The translations under genes were made by a program, and so were the position numbers. Of a DNA stretch of 64,000 nt, positions 12,067 through 24,930 are shown one piece after another. The notes under the pieces were generated by a model, which made no database searches, was not told where the DNA came from, and saw nothing but the letters and a program-made list of their open reading frames with translations. Numbering within the stretch: position 1 is the first letter of the stretch; each line of letters begins with the position of its first letter. Origin of the DNA: Drosophila persimilis (Eukaryota > Arthropoda > Insecta > Diptera > Drosophilidae); the NCBI RefSeq assembly GCF_003286085.1, contig NW_020825345.1, positions 1,178,001 through 1,242,000 on the forward strand. Direction: 5' to 3'.

Positions 12067-14286
12067 ATGTATCCGCCCAGCATCAAGAATTTTCCCTCCC
12101 TCAAGACGGCCGTTGTATGGGCCAGTGTTCTCGGAGTGGTATGTAATCAACGTGTATTGCTATAGTTGCTGTCATAAATATGTTGCAGGAGTGGGTATTG
12201 TATGTGGTGTATGCGGCGACCCCATTCACATTGATAAGCCCATAGACCGGAGATATTGAATACGACATTGGAGTACAAGCGAACCACTAACTGAAATTAG
12301 CTTCCCTGCTATCGCGCTCCACTCTCCACTCTACACACTCTCAGGGCACTCCACCTGATCAGTTTTGTTAATCATGATATAATCAGAATTGACTCATACA
12401 ATGGGAACGATCCACAATTCACAGATAACCGTTAACCGTTAACAGTACCCTTTTGACGTGTGTAAACAAACAAACTAGAGGGTTCTCTTTCATATCGACC
12501 CATCAGCTTGGCAATGTCTATAGCCGTCTCTCTCCTTTTCATGTATTTTTTGCAGTTGCAGTCCATCATCTGGATAGGATTGACCATCACAGCAATATGC
12601 GCCTACAACTGTGTCCTCTATATAACTGATGACTTCAACTTTGGCACCATGATCAAGACGGTCTTCTTCGATTTGTACTTCAAGGGGAGCTGTAAAATGA
12701 GTACTGCCGACTATCAGAACTACGATTATGGCATTCTGAAGACGGTCGAAACCGTATTCGATCCATCGCAGGTATTAATTTGGGACTGCTTCTACCTGGG
12801 CTTATCCGTCTGCTGGCTCATCGTTTCGATTGTGCTCTTACTATGTGAGTATGCGTCTGCGAACAAGTTTAAACGAAAATTTAATGCATATAGAAATGGT
12901 AGTAGCACAGGGCTTTTATGCTATGATTCACTCAATGAAGAAATCTAGGAATTTTATTTTATCAAGCTGCTAAGTTGTAAGATAAAACAAAATGAAAAGC
13001 ACAGCTCTATAACGATTAGATAATTTTCATTGATGATTGTTACCAGCAAATATATACCTCATGATGTACCTACTCGTATGACTTTCAGGTGTACGCAAAG
13101 ATAATGCCAAACTATCCCTGATCGCCATCGCACACTGGGCCTTCTTTGTGGCCGTCATCTGCTGCATGGATGTGGCCTCTGGCGTGATCTTTGGCATTGA
13201 CTACGGCCGCTTCCAGGCGACAGCCCTGACCTACAATGCCAACACCATCAACGCTGAGCCCGTCCTGCCAATGGCATCCACCCTGATGGCCGGCGGTGTG
13301 GCGGCCATTTCGATGATGATCATATCCTTCAAGGGTTTCATTCTGTGGTTCATCAACGTTGGACTGCTCATCTACCTCTCGATGCGAGCCACGCGCATTG
13401 TCACTGATAAGGATAGTGAGGTAAGATTCCTAAGGGGAAATTTAAGGGGGAGATGACTTCATCGGACACTTATGCTGACATTATCAATTCCGACATTATA
13501 CATGTTGGACAGCTAGTAAGCCCAAGAGAGCTATGGGCACGGTGTTGTGGTGTTGGCTCTCCAAAAATACAATAATTCGACAACGCAGAAAGAGAAATTC
13601 CTTCAGCAGCGACTACGAAACGACTAAACATAGCTGTGGCCTATAGTGGTAACCACTGATAAGCCATGAATACGGGTAGTCGCGTCTCGATAATGTTTAC
13701 ATTATCTTTCCAAGATTCGTCGAAGTTGATTGTAAACCAAAGTACACATGGGTGCAATATACGATAAGGGGGGTCCTTTCAGGATCATTTTTTAAAGTAA
13801 TCTTTGATTTTCCTCTCCACAGGATACTTTGTTCAATCCCCGCAAGGATTCCAATGATATTCTGACCACCCGGACCCCCATTCGTGCCTACGAAGAAGAA
13901 AAGTAAGTGGCGAAAACCCCCATTAATTGGGCTACCCTTTAATGCTCGACCTTTTGTCCACCCACAGAGTAGAATTTCAGGCCTACAACAATGCAGGTTA
14001 CATGCCGGATAATCGATCATCGGCCGAAACCATTGAGGTGAACGAGCAGGCAATCGTTCGAGCGGCTCATATGTCGCTCGATGCCAATCTTATGGATCGC
14101 CGGTTCCGCGACATCAATGCCTTCCAACAGTACCCAGCTCCGAATCCGCAGGACAGCCGTCCTCTGCGACAGACTTCGCTAGTGCCCAGGCAGGAGACTG
14201 TGGTTGTGGCCACGTCCGGCTTCCCCATGCCGGACTACACCCCACAGCCGAGTCCGAGTGGCATTCTGCGTCATCCCCAGTATTAG
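12067..14286 (+). CDS. Multipass (about four-TM) membrane protein, function unknown
   Basis: Five exons: 12067-12138, 12556-12844, 13089-13420, 13823-13902 and 13968-14286 (TAG). All have GT-AG borders and consistent phases, giving about 363 residues. The start MYPPSIKNFPSLKTAVVWAS is followed by a hydrophobic segment at about 14-45. Further membrane segments lie at about 97-120, 129-155 and 180-217 (the last may be two). The loop at 46-96 is rich in Asp, Tyr and Phe and includes a CKMSTADYQNYDYG string. The C-terminal ~130 residues are hydrophilic, presumably cytosolic, and end in a Pro-rich SGFPMPDYTPQPSPSG stretch. This resembles the insect-specific four-pass membrane families, but I do not recognise the gene. 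The exon 2 acceptor is a tandem TTGCAG/TTGCAG, so an isoform without two residues (Leu-Gln) is possible. Confidence 0.85.
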
Positions 14287-15329
14287 GCGGAGCGAGCGGC
14301 GCCAACACCAAGAAAACAAAGTACCCAAAAGCTAACTTGCATAATATAATTCTCAAATAATAGCATACCCCCTAAAAGCCGCCCTAGTATGAGTAGTGCC
14401 CGCAAATGAAATGAAAGAAAATCCGCTAAAATTTAGTTAAAATTTGAATCAGTATGTTTTGTGCATGTTATTTTTTTTTATTTTTTATTTATTTGCCTCC
14501 TAATAACAATATAAGTGTGCAGTTGTAAATACATACATATATAATATACAATGAAGTGTTATATAGTTATAGCTGTTTGCAAAGTCGGTGGAATTTAATT
14601 TGTTTATAATGCTTATTTCTGATAAGGATTAGGTCGCCGATGTTCTGATTGAAGACGGCCCCCAGCAACGTTTTAATTGCGACGCGATCATCACGGAACT
14701 TCGAACTGACAAAAATAGAATTGAACAACAAGCATGCTAATTGTTATCTAATGATTACCTAAGAACAAATCATATTTCAAATAGTTTTATTTCAAAAGCG
14801 CGCCTAAGACTTAGTTGATTTCGGCAGCTATCGATATCAGGTTCGACGCGTTTTGGCATTACCTAGAATATTAACTGTTTTTGGCGATTAACCCATTGTC
14901 GACAAGGTGGGTATTAAAAAATTCCCATGAAACAGGAAGTTTTAGCGCATTTCAGGTAAAAGATATCGTGCTTTTTTGTAATTAAAGAAATCCTTGTTCT
15001 TTAATTGAAAGGATCTACAATAATAATTCACAAACAGTATTATTTTCCACGATTATACTCAAGTTGTTCACCTGTGTTAATATAGGGGGCTGACGTGGGT
15101 TAACTTCGTTTTTTCATCTTTCGGGTCAAAAAGTTCATTTAAAATTGTTCGTTTCGGTGATAAGCCGGAAAAGATTCGACTTTCAACAGTAGAGCTAGGC
15201 GTAAAACGTAACTCGGGCTTGTGTATTTTATATTTTACTCATTTGTCAGTGAAACACACCAGAGAACGGATCGGATCTCAACAAAACCGGCAGTCGACAT
15301 AGCAAACTTTTTTTTTTTGACTCGATAAA
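14287..15329. other. Intergenic region with a DRE-like site, upstream of ppl
   Basis: Contains the 3' untranslated region of the multipass gene (AT-rich, T-runs near 14470-14490) and the ppl promoter. No coding sequence seen. A perfect TATCGATA lies at 14829-14836. Confidence 0.5.
14829..14836. promoter_or_regulatory. DRE octamer TATCGATA
   Basis: Exact palindromic DNA-replication-related element, bound by DREF and a common core-promoter motif of Drosophila housekeeping genes. It lies about 500 bp upstream of the ppl start codon. Its use by ppl is inference; the distance is larger than the usual ~100 bp. Confidence 0.45.
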
Positions 15330-15982
15330 ATGGTTTTCATAACAAAATTCGCGCGGATTGGTGTCCAGGCGGCCCGCCAGCTGCGTGCCGCGCCCCTGGT
15401 TACATCTCAGTGGCGTAGTTTCCACATAACCAGCATGCTGGACAAAGGTAAGGACTTTATGCAATAACAAATACAGTTGGCGAGTCACTGTGCAGATACA
15501 ACTGGTAACGTTACATGTGCGCTTTGCATCCCACAGAACGCCGCTACACAGACAAGCACGAATGGGTTGAGCTCCTGGACGCCAACAAGGCCATCGTTGG
15601 CATCTCCAGCTATGCCCAGGAGGCATTGGGCGACGTGGTCTTTGCCCAGCTGCCGGAGCCAGGAACAGATCTTAGCCAGGACGACGAATGCGGTGCCCTG
15701 GAGAGTGTGAAGGCTGCCAGCGAAGTGTATTCGCCCGTGAGCGGCAAGGTGACCGAGAAGAATGCCGAAGTAGAGGACACGCCGGCTCTGGTCAACAGCA
15801 GCTGCTATGACAAAGGTGGGGAATTAACATTAGAGTATTCTGAAATCATTTAAACATCATCTTCAATCTTTTTTCTCATAGGCTGGCTCTTTAAGGTGGA
15901 TCTGAAGAATCCCACTGAATATGAGAAACTTATGACTGAAGAACAATACAGCGCATTTGTGAAAAGCAGCGGTGAACACTAG
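15330..15982 (+). CDS. ppl: Glycine cleavage system H protein, mitochondrial (pumpless)
   Basis: Lipoyl-carrier protein of the mitochondrial glycine cleavage complex. It accepts the aminomethyl group from the P protein and passes it to the T and L proteins. Exons: 15330-15447, 15537-15815 and 15882-15982 (TAG), with introns of 89 and 66 bp; 165 residues, normal for the family. The N-terminal ~35 residues (MVFITKFARIGVQAARQLRA...) are Arg-rich and lack acidic residues, as expected of a mitochondrial presequence. The lipoyl domain follows (RYTDKHEWVELLD, GISSYAQEALGDVVF). The lipoylated lysine is K98 in GALESVKAASEVYSPVSG, and the C-terminal GWLFKVDLKNP and MTEEQY motifs are intact. In flies the gene is fat-body expressed and amino-acid responsive (the pumpless mutant). 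Start choice is firm because it gives the transit peptide. Confidence 0.97.
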
Positions 15983-16969
15983 ACAAGAAACACTAGGCAC
16001 GAAAACTGCCCCCAACACTTCAGACTAGCCTAAATACACAACGTTCACGCATTTGTTATCTCTCGCACACACCAAAAACTCACCCCGAAACTCATCCACA
16101 CATCATGGGCCCACGTTGTTGTATCGCTTGAAACTTGTTACGAATAAGAATCGACATTAAAGCCAAAAATAATATTTCAAAAGGGCAATCGCCGTCTCTG
16201 GTATTGACCTGCGGCAGCCAATGTCTGCTCCCCCATGGAAACCTAGCGATAAGACTTAAGAGAAGGTGTCGGGAATCGCTCAGAGATAACGATTGAGTGA
16301 AACCCAGAGAGGAAGTGAGTCAAAGAGAGCCTAAATGTATCACTCGAAACTCGACTCCATTGAGATCAGCTTTGTGCGGCGTGGTATGCACAACGGAATC
16401 AGCCGCGTCGCGTCGCTTGTAGAATGCCCTGTTGCCGAGACGACCGATGGCACACGCCAATCGTCAGAGTTCAAGTGTTCCCGCCATCACCTGATTAATG
16501 TGCAGCTAGGCTAGGAGCCGTGGCCGGGAACGCGCAGCGCACACACCTACTTCTCTGGAAAGTTACGCCGTGATTCCGATAAGGATCGACGACGATGGTG
16601 ATGTGATGGTGTCTGTCAGACCATAGTGGGGATGGATGCTGATAAGCGCCCCATTCTGCTCTATCTGTTTGAACTTGAAAAACTTTTTTAAAGCTTTCCT
16701 CTCGCCAAAGCTCGAAGCGAATGCAAAAAGCTTCGTTGTGGCGCGACCAAGCAGTCATTCCGTTATTTAAACTCATTCCGTGCGGTGCGAGAAAGCGCGT
16801 GCTGCTCGAGAACCAGTCCGCAATAACAATAAACACACAAAACACACAGACCACAGCTCCGATAGCTCCTGATGAGCAAAGGATAATCAAAGGAATTGCA
16901 ACAGCAAACAAAAACAAACAAAAGGAATCAAATAAATTCTGTCACAAAATAAAACAAAACATAGACAAA
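15983..16969. other. ppl 3' end and AcCoAS promoter/5' UTR
   Basis: The first ~200 bp are likely ppl 3' untranslated region. The last few hundred bases are A/C-rich with CAAAACA-type composition up to the AcCoAS ATG at 16970, as in a fly 5' untranslated leader. The frame open before that ATG is not supported as coding. Confidence 0.5.
16156..16161 (+). terminator. Candidate ppl poly(A) signal (ATTAAA)
   Basis: ATTAAA about 175 bp downstream of the ppl stop codon, followed by an A-rich stretch. It is the best hexamer in the region. Confidence 0.45.
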
Positions 16970-19900
16970 ATGCCAGCGGAAAAATCAATATACGATCCGA
17001 ATCCGGCCATCAGCCAAAACGCTTACATATCCAGCTTCGAGGAGTACAAGAAGTTCTACCAGGAGTCCCTCGACAATCCTGCAGAGTTCTGGTCCCGTGT
17101 GGCCAAGCAGTTCCACTGGGAGACGCCCGCCGATCAGGAAAAGTTTCTGCAATACAACTTCAACATCTCCAAGGGACCCATTTACATTAAGTGGATGGAG
17201 GGTGCCTCGACCAATATCTGCTACAATCTCCTCGATCGCAACGTCCGCAACGGATTGGGCGACCAGATCGCCTACTATTGGTAAGTCCAAAGCTGTACTG
17301 TACTGTCCTTTCCCACTTTCCCATTCGGTTGCGTAGGTCGCATGAAAACAAAAGTTCCAGGGGACACGTTCTGAAAAGGACAACAGTATTGATTTTTCTC
17401 TTGTGTGGTTACGAAACTCTCGCCTCGTGACGTAGATGGGTACGTGAATATCTAGGTGATTTACTGCGCAGGCACCAAACAGACAGAACAGATGTTTCCA
17501 GCTCGCTCTTTTTGGTTTTTCCTGGAGGCCAAGGACACGGAATTACTGCCATTGATTTTGGCAGGTAAAGGAGCTTTTTTATTTTGAGTATTTCTGTTTT
17601 GATTGCTCTCAATTGTAATTGGTTTGGTAAATGATTTGCATGCCAAATGTGACATCGACACAAATTACTTTTAATTAAATCAATTTTGGATGCTTCACCG
17701 AAACTACCACCCGTACAAAACTACCTTTGGAGCGCAGCACTTTGGGTCAATGTCAGGGCCGTTTCTCAATACGATACGTCCCTGACTTGCTTGATCTCCG
17801 ATTCAATACTACGGTGCGACCTGCCTAAGACAGTTTGTGTTTATTATATTTGACTCTATATTTGTTTTCTGTGTGTGGCAAACACACGCCTTGCAAATAC
17901 TCGACGAAAAGCAAACAAACAATAGCAAATATAATATATGTAGGTATTCTCCAGTACTAGAACGAACCCCAGTTTGAAGTGCGAATCTATTTTTAATCAA
18001 AATATTGTTCAGATGGCCCTTCCCTGATTAGGATGGTAAAAGTGCAGCACGGAACATTGCCATCTTGAGGGGCATCTCACAACGCAATAGCCCCCGGAAT
18101 GAGTACTTTGTTTTGGTTTATGCCTCAGAGATTTGGTTTTTTTTTTTGTGCAGCCCAAAGTTCATCATAATCACCGCGAGCAGTTCGTCAGAAAAAAAAA
18201 ACAATAAGTAATGTTTAACAAATGTTAATGCTAATGAGCTTATCTCGGGGGTTATCACCGACACAGGGTTCGGACAGTATAGAGGGCTCGCGTGCCCGGC
18301 GAAATGCAAATGAAAGTCAGGTAATTGAAAGGCAATAACAAGGTCATTAGTAGGTTCCCATCCTATCCCATATGGCTGGAGTTTACGTATATATTATATA
18401 TGTATGTAAGATCCAACTACTCATCACTATTGGGTTCTCTTTTCAATTCTTTCATATAAACTATTTAATTTCGTGGCACAATCAGAGCTCTGCCCTCGCT
18501 TCCCTTTTGATAAGATAAAATAGAATAAAACTGAAATAAAAGCTGGCGCGTAATGAGCAATAATTAGCGCTTTTCGAACGGAATGTCCCAGATAATTTTG
18601 TTGCAAACCAAAGCCAAAGAAAAACAAAACAACATCTTAAACTTTTTATTTGGCCCACATTTTTTATTGAAAGATAGGAACGGTGCCACATATACATACA
18701 TATGTACATATGTATGAATGGAGTGGTTCCAAAACTGATGCATACAAACGCTTTTCAATCGAAAAAAAAAAACCAACAAAAAATTAAATACACGAAATCC
18801 TAACACGAGCGAAAGCTGGAGGGCGGCATTATGTAAGCGATTTGACAATGTGCGCAAATTGTTTATTCAAATTGATTTGAGCGCGTCTATCGCCGCGCTA
18901 AAATTGCGTTGATCGCTTTGCGGGTTTTGTGTGTCAGGTGGAGGGGTGTGTGGTATGTGGTGTCTGGGCAAAAGGTGGTGCAAATTGTGGGAAATACTTT
19001 TAGAATGCAGACAGACGCTTTGTCATTAACAGACAGACAGCCAGTAGTTAATGTCAGCTAACTCACAGTTTGAACAGCCCTAACAGTTTGAGTAGCACTG
19101 TGCCTGTGCGTGTGTGCTGCTGAAGAATCACGCGATCACATCGCCTGATTACTCACAACCAATTAGAGAGCGATTTTACGCACACACAGGCAGAGGCGGG
19201 CCAGCAGAAGAACCAGAGAAAGATAGAGGGCATACAAGAACCTGGCATATACCTGTGGTTTTTTTTCGGGGGAGAAAAATAACCGTATAAATGCTTTCTT
19301 CTTTTTGTGTTATCATTTTTGCAGTTTTTTTGATTATGTAACGCAGGCGCTTATGTGTTCATATGCTAATGAAACACTCCCAAAGTGTAAAGGTAGCGGC
19401 AACATACGATCATTACTGTAAAACTGTAGGGCCGGCTAGACGGCGCGACGCTCCGATAGGGAAAGACAGAGAAGGTAGAGCGAGAAAGAGAGGGAGAGAA
19501 ACGAAAACATTCGATGCGATTTGTTCGACACGCGAATCAACAGCTGTTGCTGCTACTTAGATAAGTCTGTGTTGTAGTTGTAGTTTTGGCTTTTGTTTTT
19601 TTTTTCCATTATTAACAAAAAAGGGAATCGCAGCTGGTGCTTGAACAGTTCACGATCAAATTATAAATTATAACCGATAAAAGATCGGACTATTTATAAA
19701 AGAACGTTTTAAAGCGGAGACTACCTTGCTTAGCAACTGAAGGACATGCTTTAGTGTTACCAATCAAGAATATACTCTCTAAGCAGCTTTGTGTGGTCGG
19801 CAATACTTCCTTTTCTAGTGGCTGCAAACAGATGATTATTATCATAATACCCTCTACAAGGTTATAATAATCTTTAAAAAGAAACTCTATCTCTGGTTCT

Positions 19901-22900
19901 AGTTATATTTGTTGCCATTCCTTTTCTTCGAATATAATTTTTGATTTCTGATAAGAGCAGTACCGCCACGCGTCTGTCTGTGATCAAGCGGTCAACGAGA
20001 CGAGGCGAACATGAGGTGTTTCCAAGGCGGTATGGAAAATTTCTTGTCTGCCGATGGGTCTGTGAGATTAGGGACTGGCCAGGCCGTTGAGTGGGTCGAT
20101 TACGCCTCCAAATTGGAAATTAATACACTTGAATTGACTGGGATTGCGATACGCGTCGCGCCACTATTTCCTCCACTAAACAAAATTAGTCATAACAGTG
20201 GCACGCACATAAATAGTGATGTTTGATAAGCATTATAGGATGTCCGTTCTCAATAGAAGAAGATTTTAAGGTTAACTTGGAAAGAGCTTTTGTACGAAAA
20301 ACGTTATTTCCGATGTGTGTGTCGTTTATTTTGGACACCTCTTACTAATTGACAAGTACGAGTATATGTTGTATAAACAAGTATTTCGTTCAAGTGGAAT
20401 AACATTTCATGAGTATTGGCCAACTCACAGCCCCACCTGACCAATCAAACCATCCCTCCATCCCTCTACCCCCACAATACTGCAAAGAAACGAACTTTGG
20501 TCGCCGCCGATTAGTCAGGGTATCCGAAATAACCCTGTGGAGACGTCACGATCTGTTCTGTGCTGCGCTGTGCTGCGTTCTTCCTGCTTTCTTTTTGTCG
20601 CATATATAAAATTACTAACCGTTTTATAGACGGCTAATTCTTATCGGGTGACGGACACTACCCAATGATTTATACGAGTGCTCCCTTCAGTCCATAAGTA
20701 AATAATGATTGCATTGTGTCTACACCTGTGGATTTTTCAGTTTAGACAACGTTTACGATTGTTTTTGTTGTTGTTGAACAAATCTCCCCCACGCCACGCC
20801 TTGACCTCCAAATGTTCTAGTGTAATTCGCTTTCTCTATTAGAATTGTGTGGTGCCCATTGCGTGTTGTCCGTCAGCAGATCGGATAGCGTTTATATCCG
20901 TTTTGGCCGCTGAAATCATACACGATCTAAACGGTCACGATTTCTGTATACCCGTGGAAGCTCTCCAACCTTTGAAAATCCAACATTTCATGTTACTTTC
21001 ATTCGTTTAATTGTAACAATTATACTGTTTAGCACACTCACAGAAAATGTCTTATAAATTAGCCAAATTAGAGAGTTTTTAGATGCTCTGAACTGTGATA
21101 TATGTATGTATGGAAACCCCTTCGACCCCTTTCAGTGATGGTATATTTTTCTGTTGCCAAGTTCCGAACAAAAAGCGAAAGACTCGCACTCAAAGTTCTT
21201 TTTTTTTCGTTTTTTTTTTTTAATTTCTTTGACGAATAAATAAATATTCTGTGTCGCTTTCGTAAAAGAATTGAAATTATGATTTTAGAAAATCGAATTA
21301 AGTTTGCTCTGGCAATTAGGAAGCTTCAAATTACAGTAAGTGATCCAATTGAGGCGATGGGTGGGCGTAATTACGGGTAATTACGAGACACCCTGTACGT
21401 TCCATTTATTGGGAACGTTGCCAGCGATCGCTGGATATGCATGATATATTTCCTCATGGCTTTTCTGTTCTTGTTGTTGGTCTGTTTTGCAGGGAGGGCA
21501 ACCACCCCGACGACTACTCGCGCGGGCTCACCTACCGCAAACTGTTGGAGGAGGTCTGCCGCTTCGCGAACGTGCTGAAGGACCATGGCATCAGGAAGGG
21601 CGATCGCGTGTCCATCTATATGCCCATGATCTTGGAGCTGCCCATTGCCATGCTGGCCTGCGCCCGCATCGGGGCGGTGCACTCGATTGTGTTCGCCGGC
21701 TTCTCGCCGGACTCCCTGGCGGAGCGGATGTTCGACTGCAAGGCCAAGCTGCTGATCACGGCCGACGGGGCCTGGCGCGGGGAGAAGCCGCTGTACCTGA
21801 AGGCCCTTTGCGACACGGCGCTGGAGAAGGTCGAGGAGTTGGGCCACTCCGTGGAGAAGTGCATTGTGGTGTCGCACCTCAAGCGGGTGACGCCCTGCCA
21901 GGATAACCATGTGGAGGAGGAGATACCATGGACCGATGATCGCGACTACTGGTGGCACGAGGAGATGGAGGACAAGGAGCCGGCTTGCTATCCCGAGTGG
22001 ATGGACGCCGAGGATCCGCTCTTCATGCTCTACACAAGCGGCTCCACCGGCAAGCCCAAGGGTGTTCTCCACACCACCGCCGGCTATCTGCTGTATGCAG
22101 CCACCACTTTCAAGATCGTCTTCGACTATAAGCCGGGCGATATCTACTGGTGCACTGCTGACGTGGGCTGGATCACTGGACACACCTACGTGGTGTACGG
22201 GCCCCTGGCCAACGGTGCCACTTCAGTTATTGTAAGTGTTTTGATTAGCCCAGCCCTGTCATGTGACCCAGAAACTAACATATTGGTATTGGTTTTGGGT
22301 ATTCCAGTTCGAGGGCACTCCCTTCTTTCCCGGAAACGATCGGTACTGGAGTGTCATTGACAAGTACAAGGTCACGCAGTTCTATACCGCCCCCACGGCC
22401 ATTCGTGCTCTGATGAAGTTCGGCGAGGGACCGGTCCTCAAGCACAACTTAAGTGGTCTCAAGTGAGTTTCATATTTTAATCCTTGGATCCCTGAATCTC
22501 TAAAATGAATCCTCGTTTCTTTGCAGAGTTTTGGGCAGCGTTGGGGAGCCTATCAATCCGGAGGCCTGGCTCTGGTACTATCGATACATTGGCAAAGAGC
22601 AGTGCTCAATTGTGGACACCTTCTGGCAGACGGAAACTGGCGGTCATGTCATCACACCTCTGCCAGGTGCCACGCCCATGAAGCCGGGATCAGCTGTAAG
22701 TAATATAACAAAACAATAAAACCCTTAAGCAATCTTTATCCCATTCTTTCCATAGTCGTTCCCATTCTTTGGTGTCAAGCCCATTCTGCTGGATGAGTGC
22801 GGCATTGAGATCAAAGGCGAGGGCGAGGGCTACTTGGTGTTCTCTCAGCCCTGGCCAGGCATGATGCGCACTCTGTACAACAATCACGAGCGCTTCGAGG

Positions 22901-23451
22901 ACACCTACTTCTCGAAATTCCCTGGCTTCTATTGCACTGGTGATGGTGAGTGCCACAACTCTATTCCTTTGGTATTTATTCAATTAATTTCCTACCCAAA
23001 AGGTGCTCGTCGCGATGCTGATGATTATCTATGGATCACTGGTCGTGTCGACGACATGTTGAACGTGTCGGGACATCTCATGTCCACTGCCGAGGTGGAG
23101 TCCGTGCTCACCGAGCATCCACGCGTGGCCGAGTCCGCTGTAGTTTCGCGTCCGCATCCGGTGAAGGGCGAATGCCTTTACTGTTTCATCACGCCCAATG
23201 AGAACGAACCCTTCGATCAGAAGCTTATCTCGGATCTGAAAAAGATGGTGCGCGAGCGCATTGGGCCGTTTGCCCAGCCCGATGTTATCCAGAATGCCCC
23301 TGGCTTGCCCAAGACCCGCTCCGGCAAAATAATGCGCCGTGTGCTCCGCAAGATTGCCGTAAACGATCGCAACGTGGGCGACACTTCGACCCTGGCTGAT
23401 GAGCAGATTGTGGAGCAGCTGTTTGCCAATCGACCCGTGGAGGCCAAGTAG
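16970..23451 (+). CDS. AcCoAS: Acetyl-CoA synthetase (acetate--CoA ligase)
   Basis: Cytosolic/nuclear enzyme that turns acetate, ATP and CoA into acetyl-CoA, AMP and PPi. Six coding exons: 16970-17280, 21493-22231, 22308-22462, 22527-22695, 22756-22945 and 23003-23451 (TAG). All phases fit, giving 670 residues, full length for the family. N-terminal ACAS domain ([20 protein letters not shown]). AMP-binding signature [11 protein letters not shown] at 284-294. FWQTETGG in the A5 region. Hinge/A8 region [12 protein letters not shown]. The C-terminal [15 protein letters not shown] motif carries the conserved catalytic, acetylation-regulated lysine (about K630). The start follows a CAAA leader. 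Intron 1 is 4.2 kb and may hold alternative first exons. Intron 5 is only 57 bp, stop-free and in frame. Nothing suggests a defect. Confidence 0.97.
17281..21492 (+). other. AcCoAS intron 1 (4.2 kb)
   Basis: Noncoding sequence between the first and second coding exons. Open frames inside are short and lack domains. A purine-rich GAGA/GAAAGAGAG stretch at about 19455-19505 and a GC-richer segment at 20000-20110 could be regulatory or mark an alternative first exon; this is only composition. A palindromic ACATATGTACATATGT segment lies at about 18695-18715. No transposon ends were recognised. Confidence 0.5.
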
Positions 23452-24930
23452 ATGGCCCAGCTATCCCCCCTCACTACCAGGCTTTCTATGACTTGTCCTT
23501 CACTCTGCCATTGTCCTACGCTGACGCATTTCAGCCCCCGGGCCCTGGACACTAGTCCAGTGCTTATACGTATCCCCATTACGTGTCCTGTAAATCTCGC
23601 CCTACAGATATACCTACCTATATATGTAGTGTATACTTAATGCTAAATGTTGGTCCCGTTCAGTTCCGGGTTTCGGCGTGGTTAACTCTTTCTAAATTCT
23701 ACTTAGTTCTTAAGACGTGTGCGTAAGTAAGACGTTGGCGGGCGGAAACGGAATAGAGATCTTGCCGGATCCCCCTGCTTGTGGGATGCGATCTATGTAT
23801 CTCTCTCTGTGTATTGCCATTGCCCAATCACCGTAGGTAAACATGCTCAGCACGCACACACACACACACTTATTTTTTTGCAGTTCTTTTTTTTTCTTTG
23901 TTGTAGTCGTAGCCTAAGTTCTTGCTAATTCGTTGTGATACAAATTTAATTATATATCTTTACACTTATGTATGTATGTTTAGTAGAATTGATATGATAC
24001 AAAATATATACACGATTCCAGTTATAGCCACAAAAAACACACCTATCACCACTTTTCAGTTGTATGTTCTTATACTTTGTAGCATGTATGTATCTTTGTG
24101 CCCTTCCTTCCTTCCTTCGTTCGATCCTCACACATTTTTCAGCCACGATGCAGGCCCACACGTAAGTCCGGAACTTGTCCCTGCGTCCCTTTTTTCCCTC
24201 TTTTATAATATAAGATTGTAAACGATACATATCAGTGGGGCATATAAGCTTGATATCATTCCTACATAGAGTCTACTTACAATAGTTATAGCGAAACACT
24301 ACTGGGATAATCTACGAGTATATTACTATATACATATGTTTATGTATGTGTTATATGGTCTGAAGACTTACTGCAACGAAACATATCATTGACGTTACTG
24401 CTGCAAACCTATAAATATTATACTGATTATTATTGTTGTTAATTGAGATCTACCTATCAGGAGGATAATGGAAGATGGATCATGAATGATGAATGAGACT
24501 ATGGGTGGGGCAGCTGCAGCTGTCCCTAGAACGGGTGTAAAAAGTTTGTTAGTTTTACAGAGTGTTGGCAAGGTCTAAATATACATATACGAGTATATAT
24601 TTATCGGGGTACATACATATAAATGAATGTGTATATCTACGTATGTACGTGTATAATAAAGTTTATTGTTTCAATCTGTTTGGATATGAATATACGAAAG
24701 ATATATGCGGATAGATCATTTCTTCATTTTAGTTTAGTTTGCTAACGATTCGAATTTCATAGATACTCGTATGTTCTACTATTGGCGATCTCATTGGCCT
24801 GGAATAACACTTCCAGAATGAGCATTCCAGTCTAAACATCTAACACAAACACGAACAAAATTTTCGGCTCTGCTTAGGCGTGCGACTTTTTGGTGGCAGT
24901 GGGGAAATAGTTAGTGGCCAGATCAGCAGA
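23452..24930 (+). other. AcCoAS 3' UTR and upstream region of the first IMPase gene
   Basis: About 1.2 kb from the AcCoAS stop to the first strong poly(A) hexamer at 24655, containing a (CA)n run near 23853-23869, a CCTT run near 24104-24116 and many TATGTA/ATACATA tetramers. No coding sequence supported. The last ~270 bp are the presumed promoter of the gene starting at 24931. Confidence 0.5.
24655..24660 (+). terminator. Candidate AcCoAS poly(A) signal
   Basis: AATAAA followed by a GTTTATTGTTT stretch, 1.2 kb after the AcCoAS stop and before the next gene. Confidence 0.45.

Noticed and set aside
11849-12259. 136-codon plus-strand open frame
   Set aside because: Overlaps the first exon of the multipass gene in another frame; the spliced frame with membrane segments is far better supported.
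21371-22183. 270-codon minus-strand open frame
   Set aside because: Antisense to AcCoAS exon 2, arising from strong third-position G/C; no domain or splice support.
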